From assembly GCA_023052935.1 (NCBI GenBank), contig CM041294.1, positions 37,843,236 through 37,907,235 on the forward strand: DNA of 64,000 nt, read 5' to 3'. Shown one piece after another: positions 21,105 through 32,498 of the stretch. Positions within the stretch are counted from its first letter, which is position 1; every line of letters begins with the position of its first letter. The notes beneath the pieces were generated by a model. The model was not told the DNA's origin. It did no database searches and saw only the letters and a program-made list of their open reading frames with translations. This stretch comes from Piezodorus guildinii. Its lineage: Eukaryota; Arthropoda; Insecta; Hemiptera; Pentatomidae. The position numbers were made by a program, and so were the translations under genes.

Positions 21105-21762
21105 TCAATAGAGGTTTATTATAACTTTTTCGTATTTATTGGATACAAGGCTCAGTAGATGCGTTCCCAAAGGTTCGCTACCGATTACACTATTAATTTT
21201 AATCGCGTTCGCTCAAATATTGCTTTATTATAACTTTTTCGTATTTATTGGATACAAGGCTCAGTAGCTCCGTTCCCAAAGGTTCGTTACCGATTACACT
21301 ATTAATTTTAATCGCGCTCGCTCAAATATGGCTTTATTATAACTTTTTCGTATTTATTAGATACAAGGCTCAGTAGCTCCGTTCCCAAAGGTTCGTTACC
21401 GATTACACAATTAATTTTAATCACGCTCGCTCAAATATGGCTCTATTATAACTTTTTCGTATTTATAGGATAGTAGGCTCAGTCGATGCGTTCACAAAGG
21501 TTCGTTACCAATTATACTATTAATTTTAATCGCGCTCGCTCAAATATGGCTTTATTATAACTTTTTCGTATTTATAGGACAGTAGCTCCGTTCCCAAAGG
21601 TTCGCTACCGATTACACTATTAATTTTAATCGCGTTCGCTCAAATATTGCTTTATTATAACTTTTTCGTATTTATTGTATACAAGGCACAGTAGCTCCGT
21701 TCCCAAAGGTTCGTTACCGATTACACTATTAATTTTAATCGCGCTCGCTCAAATATGGCTCT
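21105..21762 (+). repeat. 109-bp satellite, left arm part 1
   Basis: Six units. Each carries TATTATAACTTTTTCGTATT, GGCTCAGTAG, CCCAAAGGTTCG and TTAATTTTAATCGCGCTCGC. The array continues after the LTR at 22365. Confidence 0.95.
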
Positions 21763-22364
21763 TGTTTGTTAAATAATATTAATAAATTGGGTATGTGCGT
21801 TGGTTATATATTGCATGTGAAATAAATACGCCAGGCTATGTATAAAAGGAAATGTTTAATTGAAATTAATAATACAAAATAAAATAATAAAATGAATGCC
21901 CAATTCTAATGTGGTAAAGTAATAGTTCTGATTGTAATTAAATACTATAATTGTTAAATTAGTAGTCCTTCAATGTTATATTAATATTTAAGGTAAGCTT
22001 ATCTGCTGTCCCCCTGTGGGACTTGTCTTCTTCTCGATTATGAGTCTCTGCTGCCCCCCTGTGGGACTAGATGGTCACCCTGTGTGACTGGATGGAAGTC
22101 CTGTAGTACGTACGCACTCACTTACGACTCGACTTCGACTCGACTGCGACTCGACTGGGACTCGACTGCGACTCGACTGGGACTAGACTTCGACTGCGAT
22201 ATTTTAATTCCCGGCACTGTAATTCTCGGTAATGCGCATGCGCGCCCTTCTGGTAACTGCGTAAGTTAATCAGCACTATTACTTCGTATTTTTTAAAAAC
22301 AAATAAACCTTAAATAAACTAATATAAATTTATATACACAATAATTATCATAGAATCACCAACA
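21763..22364. mobile_element. solo LTR, 602 bp
   Basis: Starts TGTTTG and ends CCAACA, an imperfect inverted repeat of the usual TG...CA form. The satellite unit is cleanly interrupted and GCTCT is duplicated at both borders (21758-21762 and 22365-22369). Internal features: TATAAAA at 21841-21847, an AATAAA near 22301, a tandem repeat of CGACTCGACT-type units (about 22120-22195), and a perfect TGCGCATGCGC box at 22233-22243. No internal retroelement region, so it arose by recombination between two LTRs. Orientation likely plus, from the TATA and AATAAA order. Superfamily not determinable; the 5-bp duplication fits Gypsy or BEL. Confidence 0.85.
22233..22243. promoter_or_regulatory. NRF1-type palindromic site in the LTR
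   Basis: TGCGCATGCGC is the full consensus of NRF-1, whose insect counterpart is erect wing. It lies in the second half of the solo LTR. Match to a known motif only; binding is inference. Confidence 0.45.
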
Positions 22365-23560
22365 GCTCTATTATAACTTTTTCGTATTTATAGGATAGTA
22401 GGCTCAGTAGATGCGTTCTCAAAGGTTCGTTACCGATTACACTATTAATTTTAATCGCGCTCGCTCAAATATGGCTCTATTATAACTTTTTCGTATTTAT
22501 AAGATAGTAGGCTCAGTAGATGCGTTCACAAAGGTTCGTTACCAATTATACTATTAATTTTAATCGCGCTCGCTCAAATATGGCTTTATTATAACTTTTT
22601 CGTATTTATTGGATACAAGGCTCAGTAGCTCCGTTCCCAAAGGTTCGCTACCGATTACACTATTAATTTTAATCGCGTTCGCTCAAATATTGCTTTATTA
22701 TAACTTTTTCGTATTTATTGGATACAAGGCTCAGTAGCTCCGTTCCCAAAGGTTCGTTACCGATTACACTATTAATTTTAATCGCGCTCGCTCAAACATG
22801 GCTCTATTATAACTTTTTCGTATTTATTGGATACAAGGCTCAGTAGCTCCGTTCCCAAAGGTTCGTTACCGATTACACTATTAATTTTAATCGCGCTCGC
22901 TCAAATATGGCTCTATTATAACTTTTTTGTATTTATAGGATAGTAGGCTCAGTAGATGCGTTCACAAAGGTTCGTTACCGATTACACTATTAATTTTAAT
23001 CGCGCTCGCTCAAATATGGCTCTATTATAACTTTTTCGTATTTATAGGATAGTAGGCTCAGTAGATGCGTTCACAAAGGTTCGTTACCAATTATACTATT
23101 AATTTTAATCGCGCTCGCTCAAATATGGCTTTATTATAACTTTTTCATATTTATTGGATACTAGGTTCAGTAGCTGCGTTACGGGGGGTTCTATCCCGAC
23201 CATTATATTAATTATTCGTGCGCTCACTCAAATATGGGTTTATTATAACTTTTTTCGGATTTATTGGATACTAGGCTCAGTAGCTGCGTTCCCAAAGGTT
23301 CGTTACCGATCACACTATTAATTTTAATTGCGCTCGCTCATATATGGGTTTATTATAACTTTTTCGTAATTATTGGATACTAGGTTCAGTAGATGCGTTA
23401 CGGGGGGTTCTATCCCGACCATTCGATTAATTATTCGTGCACTCACTCAAATATGGGTTTATTATAACTTTTTCGTATTTATTGGATACTAGGCTCAGTA
23501 GCTGCGTTCCCAAAGGCGCGTTATCGATTATACTGCTAATTTTTATCGCGCTCGCTCAAA
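22365..23560 (+). repeat. 109-bp satellite, left arm part 2
   Basis: About eleven units. Two units near 23165 and 23395 are a variant with TTACGGGGGGTTCTATCCCG in place of the CCCAAAGGTTCG block. Confidence 0.95.
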
Positions 23561-23785
23561 TTTCTGCATTTGTGTTTTGGGGTGTTTTGTTAGTGAATGT
23601 GTTAATGTTTTTTTAGTCAGTTGGTCTAATGTATGTTTATTTCGTGCTTTTTGTAACTTTTCATCTATTGGGTTACCGCTAATCCTTTTTATCAGGATAG
23701 TAAGTTATCTTTTTGGTTAATATTTTGGAGTTTAATAATCAGCTAAACAAAACCATTTAATACGTCCGTTTTTATTTGATAAACC
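23561..23785. other. central spacer of the inverted-repeat element
   Basis: Unique T-rich sequence between the two arms. It has no open frame of note and no recognisable transposase. Confidence 0.7.
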
Positions 23786-25085
23786 TCTACTTGAGTTAGC
23801 GCAATTAAAATTAATAGTATAATCTGTAACCAGTCCTTGGTTACGCAGCGACTGAGCCTTGTATCCAATAAATATGAAAAAGTTATAATAAACCCATATT
23901 TGAGCGAGCGCGATTAAAATTAATAGTGTAATCGGTAACGAACCTTTGGGAACAGAGCTACTGAGCCTTGTATCCAATAAATACGAAAAAGTAATAATAA
24001 ACCCATATTTGAGCGAGCGCAATTAAAATTAATAGTGCGATCGGTAACGAACCTTTGGGAACGGAGCTATTGAGCCTTGTATCCAATAAATACGAAAAAG
24101 TTATAATAAACCCATATTTGAGCGAGCGCGATTAAAATTAATAGTGTAATCGGTAACGAACCTTTGGGAACGGAGCTACTGAGCCTTGTATCCAATAAAT
24201 ACGAAAAAGTAATAATAAACCCATATTTGAGCGAGCGCAATTAAAATTAATAGTGTAATCGGTAACGAACCTTTGGGAACGGAGCTATTGAGCCTTGTAT
24301 CCAATAAATACGAAAAAGTTATAATAAACCCATATTTGAGCGAGCGCAATTAAAATTAATAGTGCGATCGGTAACGAACCTTTGGGAACGCAGCAACTGA
24401 GCCTTGTATCCAATAAATCCGAAAAAGTTATAATAAACCCATATTTGAGCGAGCGCGATTAAAATTGATAGTGTAATCGGTAACGAACCTTTGGGAACGG
24501 AGCTACTGAGCCTAGTATCCAATAAATACGAAAAAGTTACAATAACCCATATTTGAGCGAGCGCGATTAAAATTAATATTGTAATCGGTAACGAACCTTT
24601 GTGAACGCATCGACTGAGCCTACTATCCTATAAATACGAAAAAGTTATAATAGAGCCATATTTGAGCGAGCGTGATTAAAATTAATTGTGTAATCGGTAA
24701 CGAACCTTTGGGAACGGAGCTACTGAGCCTTGTGTCTAATAAATACGAAAAAGTTATAATAAAGCCATATTTGAGCGAGCGCGATTAAAATTAATAGTGT
24801 AATCGGTAACGAACCTTTGGGAACGGAGCTACTGAGCCTTGTATCCAATAAATACGAAAAAGTTATAATAAAGCAATATTTGAGCGAACGCGATTAAAAT
24901 TAATAGTGTAATCGGTAGCGAACCTTTGGGAACGCAGCTACTGAGCCTAGTATACAATAAATACGAAAAAGTTATAATAAACCCATATTTGAGCGAGCGC
25001 GATTAAAATTAATAGTATATTCGGTAACGAACCTTTGGGAACGCAGCTACTGAGCTAACTATCCAATAAATACGAAAAAGTTAAA
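23786..25085 (-). repeat. 109-bp satellite, right arm
   Basis: Twelve units in reverse orientation; spacing between GAGCGAGCGC blocks is exactly 109 at 24011/24120. Minus frames at 23732-24022 and 24319-24522 are translations of this array. Confidence 0.95.
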
Positions 25086-25343
25086 TTAAACCTCTATTGA
25101 TAATATTTTCGCCCGCGATTATAAACTAAAATAAAACGAAACCCCGCTAATCCGACTATGTATCGAAAAGGTCTAAAAATTAAAGTATCGGTTATACTTA
25201 TTATTATAATCGTGACTAATTATATGTAAAGAGGCCCCCGGGATCATTTAACAAGCCACAGGGTTAAAAACATTATGTGTAATTAAAATAACCATAAATA
25301 CATAAAATCATGTTAATTTGATTTTTATTATTTTATTGAAATC

Positions 25344-25538
25344 GAAAAAGGTTGAATTTGACTTGGAAAAAGTTAAATTTGACTTGGAAAAGGTTGAATT
25401 TGACTTGGAAAAGGTTTAATTTGACTTGGAAAAGGTTGAATTTGACTTGGAAAAGGTTGAATTTGACTTGGAAAAGGTTGAATTTGACTTGGAAAAGGTT
25501 GAATTTGACTTGGAAAAGGTTGAATTTGACTTGGAAAT
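25344..25538. repeat. 21-bp minisatellite, right arm
   Basis: About nine copies of the reverse complement of the left-arm unit (GGAAAAGGTTGAATTTGACT and T). Confidence 0.95.
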
Positions 25539-25545
25539 GCTATAT

Positions 25546-26090
25546 CTCTAATGCTATATATATCTCCCATAGTGTTCCAGTGTTTGTATTAATGTCTCCA
25601 TGGCTCTTTTATCTGTCCCGTTCCTGCTAATTGTGTGTTAGCATATAAAATTATGTATAAAATTTCATGATGTAATATTAAATTTAAAAAAAGCAAAAAA
25701 TGAATTTTGCTGTTAAGAAGTGGAGTTATTTTTCACCTCACTTTGAAGGTGTTTGAAAAAAGATTGGGAAGGAGAATGGCGGTTATTTGATGGGAGAGTA
25801 AAAGGTGCCCAGCAACTATAAAAACGGAAGTTTGGATAGAATTAGATTTTTAATCCTGGCATTGATCCCCCACTCTCACCCTCTCGTCCGATGAAACGGT
25901 CGTATAGCATATAAAGGCAAGATAGGCTGGACAAACGATAATAATAATAAATCTGTAGAATAACTCCTTCTTGAGGCCATGACCGTCGAGAATGTTAATA
26001 ACCTCGAATCTCTGGAGCTATTTAGCGAAGCCACGGCATAACCCTCAACCTTAAGTGCTTTGATTGGATTAGTTAAGAACGTTAAACCTC
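25546..26090. other. unassigned flank
   Basis: A second ATGCTATATATATC lies just outside the arm end (25551). No recognised gene or repeat further right. Confidence 0.3.
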
Positions 26091-26560
26091 CATCCTATCA
26101 CAATACATGGTCTAGCAAGCTATGAAAGTGTTTATTATGGTTACAATGATAACAAATCGCGATGCTCCAAATCCAAAGGCACCGCCTCATTGTCCCGATG
26201 ATGACCCCCGCACATTGTCCCCAGGTAGAGCCGCCCCGGAGGACGTCCCCTATATCAATGGCCCGCAGTGGATGAAAGGCGAGGAGTGGAAGACCACCCG
26301 CCGGCCCCTGCCCGCACATCACTCACCTGTGGTCCCGATGACTGATGGTCGCTCTCTCCTCTCTCTCAGGACAATGGCTACGAAATGATGTTTCTGTTGA
26401 GTCCTCTTGTTGACATTTGTAACCTGGCGGGTGGCGCTAGGTCCTCGGAGAAACTGGGGATATAAAAGTTTTCTGAACATTAAACATATATTTATCGACC
26501 CTGGTGTTGAGGCGACGAAGAGGATCATCATGGACCTGACTTGACTTCAATAAACTGGAA
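26091..26560. other. GC-rich island, unassigned
   Basis: 26160-26360 is GC-rich with open frames on both strands (26122-26388 plus, 26098-26322 minus). Not recognised; no conserved motif seen. Similar isolated GC-rich patches occur at 17600, 37260, 52300 and 55750. Confidence 0.3.
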
Positions 26561-26804
26561 AAACCTGCAGGTTGAGTGAAATCATTGAACCAAATAACCT
26601 CCATTAGCCATAGAGGAAAATTATCAGTACGTGGATCAAGAATAATACCAAAAATAGTAGAAAACTATTAATTACACTCTTTAGCGTTGGGAATTAGGGA
26701 TATTGTCAAATGACATGTCGCCTGATGTTCGAAGCAGATTTAGTCAATCTGGAGCTTCATTTCTAATAATCCCGCTATGACACTTCTATTTTAATTTTAA
26801 CTTT

Positions 26805-27085
26805 AAAGTCGAGGATTTTGGATTGTAAGGAAGAATTTGATGGTTCAGTGGAGCCCCAAAGCTCAACTCCGTAAGTCCAGATAGGTCTTATAATGGTCAT
26901 GTAGATGAGCCTTTTGTAGCTAAAAGGAAGGTTAGGTAGAGAGTCAGTCTAATAAGTGTTGAAGTAACGGAAAGCGGCGAGCAGTTTTCTTGTCGTTTTA
27001 GTCAAGTGTGCGGATTCCATGTTAGACGTTCGTCAAGTGGAAGTCCTAGGTAGTGGATCTGTTTAACTGGAAGAAGCGGCGAAAA
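26805..27085 (-). pseudogene. jockey LINE fragment
   Basis: Minus-strand sequence parallel to 62060-62340: shared GGATTTTGGATTG, AGCTCAA, ATAGGTCT, GTCAAGTG and TGGAAGTCCTAGGTAG-type blocks. It covers the region between the reverse transcriptase thumb and the C-terminus. Frames are broken. Confidence 0.55.
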
Positions 27086-27109
27086 AAATAAAATAAATTA
27101 AATAAAATA

Positions 27110-27330
27110 ATCATTCAAGAAATAGCTGAGGTACAGTGTTTTGAACTTGGTGGTGGTGATTGGCCATTTTCATTGCATATAAATAAATTGAATGTTTTCC
27201 TAGTTCCTCTTTCTTCTTTGAATTATTTATTGCTATAGATATAATTTAATTGCCTTCACAGCTATATTAACGTTAAACCATAATATAATTATTTGGAAAC
27301 AATAAACCAATGTGTAATTATTGTATTTTT
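27110..27330 (+). repeat. dispersed family B, partial copy
   Basis: Contains AAATAGCTGAGGTA, TTTGAATTATTTATTGC, GCTATATTAACG and TTTGGAAACAATAAACC, the blocks that define family B around 44460-45905. Confidence 0.5.
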
Positions 27331-28165
27331 TTTAAATGATATTCTCACTCAAAAGTCTCTGGGATTAAAACACTATTTATTCCACTCTTGTTTAAGTGGC
27401 ACCAAACTTACAGCATGTGAACACCACAATATTGTTATAACTAGTTTGTATTTTGTGAACAATAGCAAATAAATACAACAACAACGGTATTTTGAAGGAT
27501 GAGTAAGTAGCGCTCCTTGACATAAAAGAGAACACCTCAAAAGACGTGTTCAATGAGCTAGAAACACCTAGCAATAATGGTTTTTGTTCGGATTCAATGC
27601 ACGTTAAAACGCCGGGATCAGTTTCTAAGCCGAGTCTCGTGCCCACTTTCTTTTCAAGACAGAGTGGATGAGCTAAGCCTGCAGCTGCGGTTTACCAACA
27701 CGAGGATAAGAAGGATCTCCGTAAGAAGTAGGGGCGTCACAAGAGATATGTAGGTCCGGACAGTGGTCAGTAACCACCCCGGTTGTTCGGTGAGACCTTT
27801 CCGCACAATGGAACAATTCGGCACACCCAACAGTCCACGGGGGGTCCCAACTTTAAAATGCCCCTTCCTCAGGAACAATAACTCACAATAACTCGGACCC
27901 TCAAGAACAAGCGCTATCTACAAAGGACTTTATACAATTTTTATTGGCTTTCTTCTTGGGTAGCCTCAAGGTCGTTAAAAATAGTACGAGTCCATTTTAT
28001 TAAATTTTTGCTGATAAAAATTTTTTATTTTCTTTATTTTTTTACCCGTTGTTCTTTATCCTTTCCTCCATATAGAACCATGGATTTAACATTTTACTGG
28101 CTAACACTCTATGTTTTGCAACCATTTTAATTTAGCTTCGCGGCTAAAAATCCCTTTGTCTATTA
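27331..28165. other. unassigned
   Basis: 27380-27930 has fairly balanced composition. Two minus frames (27392-27646 and 27654-27878) are not recognised. No repeat family identified. Confidence 0.3.
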
Positions 28166-28174
28166 ATTTTGCAC

Positions 28175-28280
<106 letters not shown>

Positions 28281-28696
28281 AATATTTATATTAACTGCTT
28301 CACAAAAAAAAGTGGCGCACTTTGATGAATCATTTTTTTTTTTTTTTTTTTGTGGAATTGACATGCATTCCATCAACATTTTTAACAAATTGTATTCTTT
28401 TAGGATGATTTAGAGGTAAAATTAAGATCATGAAACAAAAAATAAAGATTTATTTGAAAAAAAAGAGAAAATTAACGAAAACTTATATTAAAAAAAAAAA
28501 TGTTTTCCTCTGTTTAATTCAACTTTCAATAACGGGTATTGCTTCCTCTTGCTTGAACTACTGCCTGGAGCCTTGTTAGGTTTGTTGCAATAATTACAAA
28601 CAATAAGGTTTGTTGCAACATCTTGCGAGATTTCCTCTCATGCTTCCACTGAAGAAGTTCTTAGCTCCTGTAAGTTTTAGGAGGGTTAATTCTTCT

Positions 28697-28702
28697 TATA
28701 TA

Positions 28703-28762
<60 letters not shown>

Positions 28763-28765
28763 AAT
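28697..28765. repeat. (TA)n microsatellite
   Basis: TA units with a few ATTTA interruptions, adjoining the palindrome. Confidence 0.9.
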
Positions 28766-28839
28766 ACCATCAAACGTTTGGGAAACATACAAATCAACAC
28801 TGTTATGGATCAATCTATTCAAAATCGTTCAGCAATTGC

Positions 28840-28885
<46 letters not shown>

Positions 28886-28959
28886 GCAATTGCTGAACGA
28901 TTTTGAATAGATTGATCCATAACAGTGTTGATTTGTATGTTTCCCAAACGTTTGATGGT
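28766..28959. repeat. perfect 78-bp inverted repeat with (TA)n loop
   Basis: Arm 28766-28843 and arm 28882-28959 are exact reverse complements by direct comparison, and the (TA)n between them is itself self-complementary. The right arm is continuous with the jockey fragment at 28960; the left arm is its mirror copy. Confidence 0.95.
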
Positions 28960-29420
28960 TTGGTGGATCCCCATAACTCAACCCCATATGTCCAAATAGG
29001 CCTAATGATGGTAATATAAATTAATTTTTTGTAGTATGTGGAAAGTTTTGATCGTTTGTCCAGTAAGTGTTGTAGTAAGCGGTATCTACGAGCTGTTTCT
29101 TATCGTTTCAGTCTAGTGTGAGGATTTCAAGTAAGACGTTTGTCTAGATGGAGTCCTAGGTACGGGATCTGTTCAACTTAGGTGAGTGGAATATTGTTAA
29201 AGGAAATAGTGGGACAGGCGGACATAGGTTTTCGACGAAGGGTGAAGGTAATTTGATGGGATTTAGTAGGGTTGTTTTTGATTCTCCACTTTTGACACCA
29301 TTCTTCAATGGAAGAAATGTGAGACTGGAGAGTTTCGGAAGCAACAAATGGGTCATTATTTACGGATAACACAAGTGTCATCTGCGTAGGTTGTGAGGAC
29401 AGTACCAGGATGGAGAGGAA
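28960..29420 (-). pseudogene. jockey LINE reverse transcriptase fragment
   Basis: Minus frame 29381-29178 follows the catalytic site region: the DNA just upstream encodes a decayed YADDT block, then the frame gives ASETLQSHISSIEEWCQKWR and NPTKSHQITFTLRRK, typical of jockey-clade reverse transcriptases. It continues in decayed form to 28960 where it meets the palindrome. It is related to 61735-62735. Not functional. Confidence 0.65.
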
Positions 29421-29424
29421 ACTT

Positions 29425-29795
29425 AAATCGCGTTATAATTTTATATATAAAGACATAGAGAGTTCATAAGTTTACGGGCATACAACTATTTTATATTAAC
29501 TTGTACGATTTCTTTTATTGCATATTAACTTTTCTAAACTCTTGCGCTTTCCAACGGTATATTACACGTTTATGTTACTGCTTATATTTCAGAAATATTT
29601 TGTTGACGACTTGGTTACAAAAAAATTATTTTTCCCGTTTAAAGAAAAGTAAAATTGCAATCTTTTTGACTTATAAACCTTCAGGAAAGAATGCCATTGA
29701 TGATAGTGCAAATCGTATCAAAATCCGTTTTGTGGTTTAGAAGGAGTTAGCGGAATCCTAAATCGCGTTGTCATTTTATATATATAGATATGATC
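29425..29795 (+). repeat. repeat unit bounded by 30-bp direct repeats
   Basis: AAATCGCGTTATAATTTTATA (29427) and AAATCGCGTTGTCATTTTATA (29761) recur about 335 bases apart, with TATATAGA-type sequence following each. Between them lie CTTTCCAACGGTATATTACA and CAAATCGTATCAAAATCCGTTT. It could be two copies of a tandem repeat or a Helitron-like non-autonomous element. Confidence 0.4.
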
Positions 29796-30333
29796 AATAG
29801 AGATATATCTAATTAGATATAATCAAGAAAATTAACATTCTTCTTTTCTTGGTAACCATTGTTGCAAGTAGACAAACTCTAGATTTTAATTCTAATCAAT
29901 ATTGATTATATTTGCAATTATTTAAAATTAGCACATTCTAAATACAATAAAATATCTTGCAATGAGTCCTCCTTTTATTAATAAGTCAAGAACGCGGGCC
30001 GAGAAAGAAATTTTCGTAAATATTAAATAATTATGATATAGATGATGATTAGCGACAGTACATAATTAGGAAATTATCTATTTAATTATTAAAAATGTAC
30101 TAGTCGTTTTTCTCGATCTTTTAGTGGCGTGAGGAATTATTTTTTAGCATTTTAACATGCTTATCATGTAAGTATTGTAGTCAATGTTTTTTATTAAAAT
30201 ATTTTATCTCTTTTTAAGATGAAATCTATGAAGTCCTTTGACATAAATGAACAAGTATTTTGCTTTAACAAAAAGTTTTCAAAACGTTCATTTTTATCAT
30301 TTAATAAATGAATATTTGCTAAAGAATAATCAA

Positions 30334-30365
<32 letters not shown>

Positions 30366-30835
30366 GCAATAATATTATTCAATCAGAGAAACATTTATGG
30401 AGAAATCAATTGTTCCTTTTAAGCTTGCTAACTATGTGTACATTTACAGTTTGTACGGTTAAAGTTCCATAAGGAAGTGGGGAGATGTGTGTAACATGTA
30501 AATAAAAGAACCCTCCCTGGATTGATGTGGCTGTTATTCCCTGGCGATATAAAAGGCATTGTATCGATTAGCCTTAGTGTTAGTAAGGGGGGGGAGTCCC
30601 TCCTCTATTGTCACCTCATCAGGGTCGCCATTTTAAAAACTATATCTTTTAAGGGTATACACGCATTTACAGGACAGTATTTCTACATTCAGCTTTATAG
30701 TAAAAAAATAAATAAATAAAAAATAATAATAATTTACTGAGTATGATATAATTATAGGTTGTTGAAAATTATTTAAAAAAAGGCGATACTTACTCTTGAA
30801 TTACTCATCCTTCAAGATAACGTTTGTTGTATTTA
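29796..30835. other. AT-rich, unassigned
   Basis: Includes a 27-base T-run (30339-30365) and a GC-richer patch at 30520-30640 with a GGGGGGG run. No recognised frame. Confidence 0.35.
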
Positions 30836-31300
30836 GAATAGAACAGAATAGAAAATAATTTTTATCATGGGACTGGGTCCCTTACGAATAACAGGTTTGT
30901 TGAAAAATACATGTCTGTCCAATAAAAAAAAAAAAAATAAACATAATTAACTAATGTTTACAATCATGGATTAATATATATACAATACAAAAAAAAAAAA
31001 AAGAATAAATAAATAAAAACAATTTTCAGAAAATAATTGTGTTAGACAAAATAAAAAATAGATGAATTGGTAACAGAGTTGAAATATAAAATAAGAAGAA
31101 AAAAAAATGAACAGTAACTTTACTCTTGCACTTAGTCTTTTATGAGTAACGTTAGCTTTGGCATAATAAAGGTTCAATATCTGGCAAAGAATAAGCGAAA
31201 AATAGACCAATTCGACATAAATAAAAATAATATACTGAAAATTTGATTTACCATTGTTTGCCAAATACAACCTAGTATAACAATATTGAGGTGTTCACAT
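30833..31300 (-). mobile_element. CR1-like LINE 3' untranslated region
   Basis: Minus-strand tail (ATTCT)n (30833-30850) preceded by CGTAAGGGACCCAGTCCC, the family's 3' motif. The upstream part is AT-rich; the 99-codon frame 30971-31270 is hydrophobic by composition only. Confidence 0.45.
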
Positions 31301-32389
31301 ACTGATAGGATTCAAGTTTTTTCCAATCTAAACCAGAGTGGAATAATTATATTTCGTAGCGGTTGAATCGCCGAGCTCTGTGAGTGAGGATATCATAAAA
31401 AATGCTAAAAATTATTACACAATGGTTTTAAGAGAAAAAAAGGATATTATATAGCAATTTATATAGTTGTTTCGGCGATTAAATTAATCAAACCAGCAAC
31501 CCCATCAATTCAGATATAAGGAAACTGAAAAATCAGTACTTCTTAGTTCAAAACGCTATATCTATGCTATTTCCGGATTTCAATGATTCTTCAATATCTC
31601 CAAAAATAACTGAATTATGGGTGTATATATATGTATATATATAGGAAAGATTTCAATGCGTATTTATAACTATTTTTTTTTTTTTTTTTTTTTTTTTTTG
31701 CCGTGTCTTTATCCTAATCCTGTATACTGTCAATATCTTCAAAAATGATGGAGATATGGGCATGTATAAGGGTAAAAATTCAAATTTTCTTTTTTATAAC
31801 TCATCGAGGTGTCTTGGTTAGAAAAATCTAGAAACTTCCTATGATTTACTGAATTAGAACATTTTTAATTATCGGCCATTTCTTAACAAGTCGATTGCTA
31901 TCAACATTGAGGTATTAGGAAGCCCTGGTATTTTTCTGTCAATAATTGTGAATTTAAAAAAAAAAAACAGTCCGGTAGTTTCCGCGAAAAGCCGTGTACG
32001 ACGGCACGACGGATTTTATTTTATAACAATAAACTAAAACAACATAGCGTATCCATTTTTACAAGAAAAAGAAATAATAAAACCTAATTACTTACAAGAA
32101 TTGAAGAACTATTCTCGATCAAGACAGTATTCATTATTCTGTAAATGAATTGTTAGTATTTTTATCAGCTCAAAGTTTTCGTCTAATACATAGACATTTC
32201 TTTATATATAAGCACATAACTAACTGGTCATGATGGATTTATCAATATTTTGCAAGGTTAGAGTAATGGGTATATTGGAAGATTGTCTCACTCGAGCGAA
32301 GAATGCGTAATTTTTACGTTATACGTAAAAATACCTTAAAGGCACATCATTTCGCAATTATTACGACAGAAAATGTTTTGTCTCACCAG
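31301..32389. repeat. family B and family D related sequence, mostly unassigned
   Basis: 31360-31560 holds family B-like pieces (TTACACAATGGTTTTA, CTATTTCCGGATTTCAATGA). 31580-32010 resembles family D: ATCTTCAAAAATGATGGAGA, and CTGGTATTTTTCTGTCAA followed by GCGAAAAGCCGTG, parallel to 46380-46440. A T-run lies at 31673-31699. Confidence 0.4.
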
Positions 32390-32498
32390 CTATATGAGTA
32401 ATCATAAAAATTTGTTTTCCCTGTTTTTTGAACTTAACAGTAATATACCGTTGACATGCTAGAGATTTTAGAAAAAATATAATCTTATACATTCTATT
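32390..32498 (-). repeat. dispersed family A, copy 4, left part
   Basis: Reverse-orientation family A blocks (AACAGTAATATACCGTTGA, TAGAGATTTTAGAAAAAA) up to the RTE insertion; the copy continues at 35752-35965. Confidence 0.6.

Larger units (their letters stand above)
20672..25545. mobile_element. 4.9-kb inverted-repeat element with satellite arms (foldback-like)
   Basis: Two arms in opposite orientation. From the outside in: ATATAGCATTTCC end; 21-bp minisatellite (20680-20845 and 25344-25538); about 250 bp of shared unique sequence (20846-21100 and 25086-25343); 109-bp satellite (21105-23560 plus strand units, 23786-25085 in reverse); and a spacer of about 225 bp without coding capacity. 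The left arm is longer, with about 17 satellite units against 12, and holds a solo LTR. Long inverted arms made of tandem repeats are the hallmark of foldback/Galileo-like transposons. No target duplication could be identified and no transposase is present, so it would be non-autonomous. A segmental inverted duplication is the alternative. Confidence 0.7.

Noticed and set aside
21105..25085. Regularly spaced repeats resembling a CRISPR array
   Set aside because: The units are contiguous 109-bp satellite copies without unique spacers, in clearly animal DNA.
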